A stretch of 13,698 nt of DNA from WTAW01 sp050124775 (GTDB lineage: Bacteria; Acidobacteriota; Aminicenantia; Aminicenantales; Aminicenantaceae), in NCBI GenBank assembly GCA_050124775.1, contig JASFEP010000078.1, forward strand, positions 1 to 13,698, read 5' to 3'. Positions within the stretch are counted from its first letter, which is position 1. Each line of letters opens with the position of its first letter. Made by a program: the position numbers and the translations under genes. The notes under the pieces are model-generated. The model was not told the DNA's origin and did not search any database. It worked only from the letters and a program-made list of their open reading frames with translations. Shown piece after piece: positions 7,876 through 13,698 of the stretch.

Positions 7876-9345
7876 ATGCAAAAGAGTGAATCTTTTTCGC
7901 GCTGGGGTATAATTTTTGCCGGCATTGGCATGGCCATCGGCACGGGAAACCTGTGGCGTTTTCCCCGTATCGTCTCTCAGTATGGTGGTGGGGCCTTTAT
8001 GATCGCCTGGATGTTGTTTCTTCTGATCTGGGCCATACCCCTTCTGACAGTTGAGCTCTCAATCGGAAAGAAGACAGGCCAGGGAGTGATCGGCTCCTTC
8101 GGCCAAATGATGGGACGCAACTTCGCCTGGATGGGGACTTTTGTGGCCTTTGTGACCGCCGCGATCACATTTTATTACACTGTGGTCACGGGCTGGTGTA
8201 TCAAGTATTTTTTTTCTGCATCCTTTCATGGATTGATCCGGAAAGAACCGATCCAATACTGGGATAGCTTTACATCTTCATGGGAGCCCGTGGGCTTCCA
8301 TTTTTTAGCCGTTTTTATTGGATGTGCCATTATCTATTTCGGAATTACCAATGGAATCGAGAGGGCGAACAAGATTCTCATCCCATCTCTATTCGTTCTG
8401 CTTTTGATCGCGATGGTAAGGTCCTTAACGCTTCCCGGTGCAGTACAGGGTTTGAATTTTCTGTTTGCGCCCAATCTCTCTCAATTGAGAAACATCGAGC
8501 TGTGGTTAAATGCCCTGAGCCAATCGGCATGGTCGACGGGAGCAGGATGGGGTTTGATGCTCACATATGGCGTCTACTCGAGAAAAAAAGAGAATCCGCT
8601 GCTGACGACCGCCACATTGGGATTCGGGAATAATTTCGCCTCTCTCCTGGCCGCTGTTACCGTGATCCCCACGGTTTTTGCCTTTTTTGCCGGGCAGAAT
8701 TTAGCCCAAGAAAAAGTGTTGGATATCATGGCACAGGGGAATGAGGGTCTGACATTTAAATGGATCCCGATCCTCTTTTCCAAGATCCCTTCAGGAACCT
8801 TCTTTCTTGCGCTCTTCTTTCTAGCGTTGTGTTTTGCCGCTTTTTCTTCTCTCATCGCACAGCTGGAGCTCGTCACCCGGATCTTTATGGATTCGGGATT
8901 GGGCAGGAAGAAGGCGGTTAAGGTCGTGGGGATCTGTTGTTTTGTCTTGGGGATTCCTTCGGCGATCAGCATGGGTTTTTTCAAAAATCAGGACTGGGTT
9001 TGGGGCATGGGACTCATCGTCAGTGGTTCTTTCTTCTTGATGTTGGTTCTGAAAGTGGGGCCCAGAAAAATCCGGGAAGAGATCATAACTCGTCCCGAAC
9101 ATAAAGTCCGATTGGGGCGATGGTTCGATTATCTGGTCAAATTTATTCTTCCTCTTCAGTTGATAGCCATGCTTGTCTGGTGGTTCTGGGACAGCTATTC
9201 ATCGGATCCGGAAAACTGGCTGAATATTTTTGCGAGGTCGTCCATCGGAACCGTCCTCTTTCAATGGGCGGTTGCGTTGGCTGTTTTTATCGTTTTTAAC
9301 CGGATCATAACGAAAAAGCTTTTTATGAATAATAATCGATCTTAA
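7876..9345 (+). CDS. Sodium-dependent amino-acid transporter, NSS/SNF (LeuT-fold) family
   Basis: 489 residues, an inner-membrane neurotransmitter:sodium symporter homologue; bacterial members import amino acids with sodium. TM1 carries GMAIGTGNLWRFP at residues 18-30, aligning with the LeuT motif that lines the substrate and sodium sites (Asn25 here in the place of LeuT Asn27). The next segment holds GGGAFMIAW, and ELSIGKKTGQG follows TM2, both family hallmarks. About 12 hydrophobic helices are seen; two helices follow the amphipathic stretch near residue 400, as in the longer MetP-like members. The ATG is the only start after an in-frame TAG at 7858, though no good Shine-Dalgarno precedes it. 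It is followed after 80 bases by a tiny single-helix ORF resembling the MetS subunit, which suggests a methionine/alanine importer of MetPS type. Substrate is inferred from that pairing only. Confidence 0.94.
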   Translation: MQKSESFSRWGIIFAGIGMAIGTGNLWRFPRIVSQYGGGAFMIAWMLFLLIWAIPLLTVELSIGKKTGQGVIGSFGQMMGRNFAWMGTFVAFVTAAITFYYTVVTGWCIKYFFSASFHGLIRKEPIQYWDSFTSSWEPVGFHFLAVFIGCAIIYFGITNGIERANKILIPSLFVLLLIAMVRSLTLPGAVQGLNFLFAPNLSQLRNIELWLNALSQSAWSTGAGWGLMLTYGVYSRKKENPLLTTATLGFGNNFASLLAAVTVIPTVFAFFAGQNLAQEKVLDIMAQGNEGLTFKWIPILFSKIPSGTFFLALFFLALCFAAFSSLIAQLELVTRIFMDSGLGRKKAVKVVGICCFVLGIPSAISMGFFKNQDWVWGMGLIVSGSFFLMLVLKVGPRKIREEIITRPEHKVRLGRWFDYLVKFILPLQLIAMLVWWFWDSYSSDPENWLNIFARSSIGTVLFQWAVALAVFIVFNRIITKKLFMNNNRS

Positions 9346-9425
9346 GGAATATTTTGTGTTGGATAGCATAGCGATACAGACAAGTTGAAAGAATCGGATC
9401 TATCTAATGGGATTTTGACAAAAAA

Positions 9426-9521
9426 ATGACGATTGAAGCGCTGTTAACCATGATCTTGATTTTCGGTATCTGCCTAGGAGGATTTCTTCTGTCCCTCTAT
9501 CTCTCCTCCAAAGAAAACTAG
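9426..9521 (+). CDS. MetS-like small subunit of the NSS transporter (31 aa)
   Basis: A 31-residue ORF, ATG to TAG, 80 bases after the NSS transporter stop and on the same strand. It reads as one hydrophobic helix, MTIEALLTMILIFGI followed by a GGF motif at residues 18-20 and a short polar tail ending SSKEN. In Corynebacterium glutamicum, MetS is a comparable small single-pass protein needed with MetP (an NSS transporter) for methionine/alanine uptake. Many NSS genes with extra C-terminal helices are followed by such an ORF with a Gly-Gly-Phe element. Size, helix, motif and position all fit. The ribosome binding site is poor, which is the main weakness; translational coupling is not obvious. 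Product would sit in the inner membrane next to the NSS protein. Confidence 0.72.
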   Translation: MTIEALLTMILIFGICLGGFLLSLYLSSKEN

Positions 9522-9592
9522 ACTATCAATTGGACTATGTGGAGACGGGCGCCAGTAAGTGTTTGATAATAAAAAAGCGTTATCCCCCCTGT

Positions 9593-9622
9593 TTGCAATT
9601 TCTCTAATTTTAATACTACAAT
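9593..9622 (+). promoter_or_regulatory. Possible promoter of the GWxTD-domain gene
   Basis: TTGCAA (9593-9598), 18 bases, then TACAAT (9617-9622). The -10 matches consensus at five of six positions and the -35 at four. Start of transcription would be near 9629, giving a leader of about 50 bases. The rest of 9522-9680 shows no gene and no convincing terminator. Confidence 0.42.
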
Positions 9623-9680
9623 GATTTATGCATTTGAATGAGATGAACAAGTGAGATCAACTTGATAAAATGACGGAAAG

Positions 9681-11768
9681 ATGAATTTCATAAGAAAAAA
9701 TAGTGTCATCCTGTTCCTATCTTTGCTGGCTTTCCCGATAGGGATTTCATCCGGCATCCAGTCAGAAGGCGATCTCCCTCTCCGATTTAAAACCTGGCTG
9801 GAAGAGGAAGTAAGCTATATTATTACGCCTCTAGAGAAAGAGGTTTTTCTCCAGCTTCAGTCAGATCGAGAAAGAGAGCTTTTTATAGAAGCCTTCTGGA
9901 AACAGAGGGATCCGACCTCAGGAACGCCGGAGAATGAATTCAAAGATGAGCATTATCGTCGCATCAATTATGCCAATTATAATTTTGGGAGATCTGCCCC
10001 CTTGCCTGGCTGGAAAACTGACCGGGGAAGGATTTATATCATTCTCGGTGAACCCAGGGGAATCGATCGCTATACCGGGGAAACTCAGATATTCAACACT
10101 GAAGTCTGGTTTTATCAAGGTTTAACCCACTTGGGTCTTCCCACCGGATTCAATCTGGTTTTTTTCCAAAAAGATGGGGTGGGAGAGTACTGTCTTTACA
10201 GCCCCAGTGCCGATGGCCCTCAGGCTCTTCTCACATCCTACTTTGGCGACCAGGCGGATTATGTCCAAGCTTACCAGACCTTAAAGAAAGTAAACCCCCA
10301 ACTGGCCAATGTTTCTCTTTCCCTTATTCCCGGAGAATCAACTCTTTATGGCCGCCCCTCGCTGGCTTCTGATATGATGATTTCGAGTATTTATAGCGTT
10401 CCCCAAAAGGAATTGAAGGACAAATATGCAGAGAAGTTTTTAGCTTATAAAGACATCGTGGAAGTGGAGTATTCGACCAATTACATAGACAACGATTCTT
10501 CGATCAAAATCCTTCAGAATCCTCCGGGAATTTATTTTGTTCACTATGTTGTGGAAATCATGAGATTTTCATTGCAGCAGTATCAAGATAAATATTCCAC
10601 GCATTTGAAAGTCAACGGAAATGTTACCGATTCAGAGGGAAAAACGATTTACCAATATGAGGGGGCCATTTCTGTAGAACTGAATGAAGACCAGCTTAAA
10701 AGCATTACCTACAAGCCCTTCGCTATTTATGATATGTTCCCTTTGACTGCTGGCTCTTACAAATTTTCGGTGATAATAAAGAATGAAGTCTCGAAAGAAT
10801 TCACCACGGTAGAAAAGGATATTATCATTCCCGAGGAAAATTCGCCACTGGGCATGAGTTCTTTGGTATTAGGTTACAAGATGACCCAGGCTTCTCCTGA
10901 GGGACAGAATCTTAAGCCCTTCAAATTAGGCTCTTTCCAATTTCTTCATCAACCTAAAAATATCTTCCTCCAAAAGGATACGCTCTTCCTGGCTTTCCAG
11001 ATTACGGGATTATCTTCGGATTTAAGGCAAAAAGGTCAGTTGAGATATGAATTTTTCAAGGACGATGAGCCATTTTTAAATTTCACCCAAAATATCAGCC
11101 AACTTGAAGGAGGAGTGAATTTCAAACAGGAATTTGCTCTCCAGGAATTTTCTCCGGGCTACTACCGCCTCCGTGTTGGGTTATGGGATGGTGACCAGGA
11201 AATCCTTTCTGAGGAAGAGAATTTCGGGATTTCCTCTGTTCCAGAATTCCCCCGGCCCTGGATTCACACCAAAACACTCCCCCCCCCAGATAATCCTGTC
11301 TATTCCTTACTCCTGGCAAAGCAGTTGTTAAGCAAGGGAGAAGCCAATGAAGCACAGCCCAAATTAGAGGAAGCTTTCCAGAAGAAGCCCGATTCCTTAG
11401 ATTTTGCGCTCCCCCTGGGCCAGGTCTATTTTATTCAAAAAAAATACAGCAAGGTTAAGCAGGTCCTGACGGCTTTTTCTGATGTGCCCGAGGTTCCTTA
11501 TCAACTCTATCTTATTTTGGGAAAATCTCATCAGGCTCTGGGGGAATTCGATCAGGCCATTGCCCTCTATGACAAGGCTCTCTCTCGGTATGGGATCAAT
11601 GCAAACCTTCTGAACTCCATAGGAGAATGTTATTACAGCCTGGGATTATGGGAGGAAGCCCTGGCTGCGTGGGAGAAATCATTGGAAATCAACGGCGATC
11701 AACCTGACGTCGAGGAAAAGGTCAAAACCCTGAAAAAAAAGACGCCGAACCAGCGACCTGTATGGTAA
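9681..11768 (+). CDS. Secreted GWxTD-domain protein with C-terminal TPR repeats
   Basis: 695 residues. Residues 1-24 are a signal peptide (Lys-rich start, then a hydrophobic run). The GWxTD domain covers roughly residues 35-190: an acidic helical start, FWKQRDPTSGTPENEFKDEHYRR at 72-94, the name-giving GWKTDRGRIYIILGEP at 110-125, and then the aromatic strand region with VWFYQ. A beta-rich middle part (about 270-520) may form sandwich domains. From about 550 to 680 helical pairs look like three or more tetratricopeptide repeats (for example LGEFDQAIALYDKAL and LGLWEEALAAWEKSLEIN). The function of GWxTD domains is not established; they are common in Acidobacteria, Aminicenantes and some Bacteroidetes-related phyla, and TPRs suggest protein-protein contacts at the envelope. 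A weak GGAAAG precedes the ATG. It faces the methyltransferase gene tail to tail, with only 50 bases between, and no clear terminator there. No evident link to its neighbours' functions. Confidence 0.88.
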   Translation: MNFIRKNSVILFLSLLAFPIGISSGIQSEGDLPLRFKTWLEEEVSYIITPLEKEVFLQLQSDRERELFIEAFWKQRDPTSGTPENEFKDEHYRRINYANYNFGRSAPLPGWKTDRGRIYIILGEPRGIDRYTGETQIFNTEVWFYQGLTHLGLPTGFNLVFFQKDGVGEYCLYSPSADGPQALLTSYFGDQADYVQAYQTLKKVNPQLANVSLSLIPGESTLYGRPSLASDMMISSIYSVPQKELKDKYAEKFLAYKDIVEVEYSTNYIDNDSSIKILQNPPGIYFVHYVVEIMRFSLQQYQDKYSTHLKVNGNVTDSEGKTIYQYEGAISVELNEDQLKSITYKPFAIYDMFPLTAGSYKFSVIIKNEVSKEFTTVEKDIIIPEENSPLGMSSLVLGYKMTQASPEGQNLKPFKLGSFQFLHQPKNIFLQKDTLFLAFQITGLSSDLRQKGQLRYEFFKDDEPFLNFTQNISQLEGGVNFKQEFALQEFSPGYYRLRVGLWDGDQEILSEEENFGISSVPEFPRPWIHTKTLPPPDNPVYSLLLAKQLLSKGEANEAQPKLEEAFQKKPDSLDFALPLGQVYFIQKKYSKVKQVLTAFSDVPEVPYQLYLILGKSHQALGEFDQAIALYDKALSRYGINANLLNSIGECYYSLGLWEEALAAWEKSLEINGDQPDVEEKVKTLKKKTPNQRPVW

Positions 11769-11818
11769 TTGAGACCAACTGAACCTAACCGTCATTCACT
11801 GGAACCGTTTATCAACCA

Positions 11819-13285
11819 TTAAGCTCGATCCAAAGGAGGCAGATCGATGCCCATTCGCTGGGCATCGTCTTTCATGATGCTCATCAGTGCCTTGAGCGAA
11901 TCGTCCGGCAAAGGCTCCACTGTGTGGGAACTCGTAATTCTCTCCACTTCCTCGCACGCCCGATCCCAGGCGCTCTTTTTGCCCTGACTCTTCCAGATAT
12001 CGTATGCATCTCGGTCAATCACAACACCGGCCTGATACATTTCTTCACGAAACCACCGAAGCGTCTCTTTCGAAGTTAAAAAATGTTTGCCATCGTAAAT
12101 ATCCCCGTAAAGATCCCCACCCAATCGATCTCCCCTGGCTTCGATGCCCCTGACCATTCGGAGAGCCATGCCGCAGATCTCGTTATCCAGAACGAGTTTT
12201 TCGAGACTCTGACTGCTCTCGAAATCCAGCATGCCCGCGCCGGAGATGGCGTTCGCACCCGCTAAAGCTGCAGAGAGCGCGCTCATGCCTGTCTCCAATC
12301 CTGCCTGTCCGTCGACGATTTTTGCGTCGGACTGTCCCAAGTAGGCATGAGTAGGAAGCCCGAGATGTTTCCCGATCTGAACATGAGCCGCATTGATCAT
12401 CATCGTCTCCACGGCTCCCATGGGTGTGGTTCCCTTCCGCATATCAAACGCTGCGGGAGAACCCCCGAAAATGATCGGCGATCCCGCCTCGGCTAACTGG
12501 TGAATGACGACACCACTCAGGTTTTCGGCAGTCAATTGAACCAATGCCCCGGCCAATGTTACCGGGGCAGTGGCTCCTGTCAGAGGCATAGAGATAAGTT
12601 CAGCCGGGATTCCCGCTTTGGATGCATCGATGAGATCCTGACAAGTCAAGTTGCTCCATTTCAAGGGCGGTGACGGACAGCAGTCAAAGATTGCCAGAGG
12701 CTTCTCTTTGAGCGCTCTTTCACTCCCCCGGACTGCCACCAGCATATCTTTCATGATCGCAAAACTTCCCAGAGTAAAAGTGCCGGTCACGACCGGTTTA
12801 TTGCAGAACTGCAGTCCAATATATAACCGATACCTGTCCTGCATGGTTCTAGGGACGTCGGTGGAAATCATCTCCGTACTCTGTGCCGCAATGTTGGGCA
12901 GGGCGTCGGTCAATATCGCAAATCGGATGAGATCCCTGGTTACCGGCTCTCTCTCTTCCAATGTGATCGGATCCAATATCTTCAAAGCCCCGGAGCCCGG
13001 ATCGAAGTGAATCGCATCGCCTTCCAAATTCATCGCCAGATCGCCGTTGCGGTCATACACTTTGATGGAATGAGGCGTGGTTTTCAGGGACTCTTCGACT
13101 AAGTTTTTCTTGAACAACACTGTTTGCCCTTTACACTCACATCCCGCATCGGCTAGAAGCTGTAAGGCTTCATCGTTCTCTATGAGCACACCCGTTTTTC
13201 CCAGAACATCCAATGCTTCAGAAACAATATGATCGATGAACGATCCAGACAGCATGTCCAGCTTAGGTCTTTGCGTTTTTAACAC
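11819..13285 (-). CDS. MttB-superfamily corrinoid methyltransferase, non-pyrrolysine (MtgB-like)
   Basis: 488 residues from a GTG start. MttB-superfamily enzymes move a methyl group from a methylated amine to Co(I) of a cognate corrinoid protein; they are cytoplasmic TIM barrels. Family-like segments, numbered from the GTG, are FDPGSGALKILDP (94-106), TGATAPVTLAGALVQLTAEN (236-255), FGGSP (273-277) and GQSDAKIVDGQAGLETG (317-333). True trimethylamine MttB carries pyrrolysine at an in-frame TAG; here the frame is open without any TAG, so this belongs with homologues such as MtgB (glycine betaine), MtpB (proline betaine), MtcB (carnitine) or MtyB (gamma-butyrobetaine). Which substrate it uses cannot be told by eye. 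AAAGGAGG lies four bases before the GTG at 13285; an in-frame ATG at 13312 lacks a ribosome site and would lie almost on the predicted transcript start. Its corrinoid partner is probably the protein encoded at 2253-2888, about 9 kb away on the same strand. Confidence 0.9.
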   Translation of the reverse strand: MLKTQRPKLDMLSGSFIDHIVSEALDVLGKTGVLIENDEALQLLADAGCECKGQTVLFKKNLVEESLKTTPHSIKVYDRNGDLAMNLEGDAIHFDPGSGALKILDPITLEEREPVTRDLIRFAILTDALPNIAAQSTEMISTDVPRTMQDRYRLYIGLQFCNKPVVTGTFTLGSFAIMKDMLVAVRGSERALKEKPLAIFDCCPSPPLKWSNLTCQDLIDASKAGIPAELISMPLTGATAPVTLAGALVQLTAENLSGVVIHQLAEAGSPIIFGGSPAAFDMRKGTTPMGAVETMMINAAHVQIGKHLGLPTHAYLGQSDAKIVDGQAGLETGMSALSAALAGANAISGAGMLDFESSQSLEKLVLDNEICGMALRMVRGIEARGDRLGGDLYGDIYDGKHFLTSKETLRWFREEMYQAGVVIDRDAYDIWKSQGKKSAWDRACEEVERITSSHTVEPLPDDSLKALMSIMKDDAQRMGIDLPPLDRA

Positions 13286-13289
13286 TGTT

Positions 13290-13297
13290 CCTCCTTT
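13290..13297 (-). promoter_or_regulatory. Ribosome binding site of the MttB-like gene
   Basis: AAAGGAGG on the minus strand, four bases before GTG (13285). It supports a GTG start rather than the ATG nine codons upstream, since this sequence would otherwise lie inside the coding region. Confidence 0.72.
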
Positions 13298-13321
13298 ATC
13301 ACTATCTATCATACATTCTTC

Positions 13322-13349
13322 AGTATATTTTACATTATTTTTAACACAA
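13322..13349 (-). promoter_or_regulatory. Possible promoter of the MttB-like gene
   Basis: On the minus strand TTGTGT (13349-13344), 16 bases, then TATACT (13327-13322). The -10 is good (five of six) but the -35 is poor (three of six), as might be seen in an activator-dependent promoter. Predicted start near 13315 gives a leader of about 30 bases to the GTG. Confidence 0.33.
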
Positions 13350-13698
13350 ATTCAGGTGATCTTTAAGGGGAAAAAGCATCCTCAAGGACTGACTTTGGAA
13401 AAGGAATGGATCCGAGTGAAACCTGCATCTGCGACCCGCAATCTAGATACCTCCAGACCATGTTAATTAGATATAAAATTGTTGACAATTAAGTGATCTA
13501 CGTGAAACGATATGGTTAATTAGATAACGATCATAATAGCTGCAATTTGATTGAATAGGATACAATTTTAGACTTAAATGAATGTATCACATTCTCCCCT
13601 AAAAGCTGCATACAAAAGGCAAATTTTTATTGAATCCAAAAGAGAAGTGAGGAGATGGTTCCAATGCAATTCTGCGCTTTATCGATTGGATTCCTTAT
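13350..13698. other. Upstream intergenic region of the MttB-like gene
   Basis: No gene I can support apart from a possible start at the right edge. It holds the 12-base direct repeats and A/T-rich DNA. The plus-strand open frame over 13236-13466 overlaps the start of the methyltransferase gene antisense and has no protein-like features. At the edge, GAGGAG (13649-13654) precedes ATG codons at 13655 and 13664 in one frame, open to the window end (reads MQFCALSIGFL from the second). This may be the beginning of a plus-strand gene divergent from the methyltransferase, but eleven codons are too few to judge. Confidence 0.3.
13462..13526. repeat. Pair of 12-base direct repeats upstream of the MttB-like gene
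   Basis: GTTAATTAGATA occurs at 13462-13473 and again, identical, at 13515-13526. The offset is 53 bases, about five helical turns. Both lie upstream of the predicted promoter (113 bases or more before the predicted -35), where an activator could bind. The core TTAATTAG is A/T rich but the full 12-base identity is more than expected by chance in so short a region. Confidence 0.45.

Noticed and set aside
11769..11818. Shared terminator between the convergent GWxTD and MttB-like genes
   Set aside because: No stem of useful length with a T tract is visible in the 50 bases.
11819..13285. Pyrrolysine-containing trimethylamine methyltransferase
   Set aside because: The frame has no in-frame amber codon, so the gene is of the non-pyrrolysine branch.
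7821..13434. CTGCATCTGC shared by 7821-7830 and 13424-13433, both ahead of genes
   Set aside because: Only ten bases are shared, the flanks do not match and the distances to the genes differ; chance is likely.
13236..13466. 76-codon plus-strand frame overlapping the start of the MttB-like gene
   Set aside because: No ribosome site, no recognisable protein character, and it overlaps the real gene antisense.
1..13698. tRNA, rRNA, CRISPR array, insertion sequence or phage genes
   Set aside because: No repeat-spacer pattern, no transposase or integrase motif and no RNA-gene sequence was recognised on either strand.

Overview
The window carries eight protein-coding genes, one of which runs off the left edge, plus one very short ORF that I rate as a real gene. 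I read all functions from translated motifs; no database search was run. The organism looks like a Gram-negative, diderm bacterium. The evidence is an outer-membrane TonB-dependent receptor with an N-terminal carboxypeptidase-regulatory-like domain, a secreted GWxTD-domain/TPR protein, and several exported proteins. That combination, together with corrinoid-dependent methyl transfer, resembles Candidatus Aminicenantes or a related Acidobacteria-like lineage. This placement is an inference, not a proof.

Layout, left to right. (1) Positions 1-2921, minus strand, form a probable operon read right to left: an MttC/MtgC-type corrinoid protein, a protein with the methionine-synthase (MetH) activation-type domain, then a BCCT-family quaternary-amine transporter that is cut by the window edge. 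A good sigma70-like promoter lies ahead of the corrinoid gene. (2) Positions 3092-4588, minus: an exported C69-family dipeptidase, followed by a terminator-like hairpin. (3) Positions 4837-7512, minus: a large TonB-dependent receptor. (4) Positions 7876-9521, plus: a sodium-dependent NSS/SNF amino-acid transporter and a 31-residue single-helix partner that resembles the MetS small subunit. (5) Positions 9681-11768, plus: a secreted GWxTD-domain protein with C-terminal TPR repeats. (6) Positions 11819-13285, minus: an MttB-superfamily methyltransferase without any in-frame amber codon, so of the non-pyrrolysine (MtgB/MtpB/MtcB-like) type. The last 413 bases are non-coding apart from a possible gene start at the right edge.

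Working together (inference): BCCT would import glycine betaine or a related quaternary amine. The MttB-like enzyme would move one methyl group to the cobalt of the corrinoid protein, and the MetH-activation-like protein would help bring oxidised Co(II) back to Co(I). The methyl-corrinoid:tetrahydrofolate methyltransferase (MtgA type) needed to finish the route is not in the window. The middle genes (TonB receptor, dipeptidase, NSS pair) suggest peptide and amino-acid scavenging. The window therefore looks like a nutrient-uptake island for amino acids and methylated amines, with the methyltransferase set split by roughly 9 kb of uptake genes.
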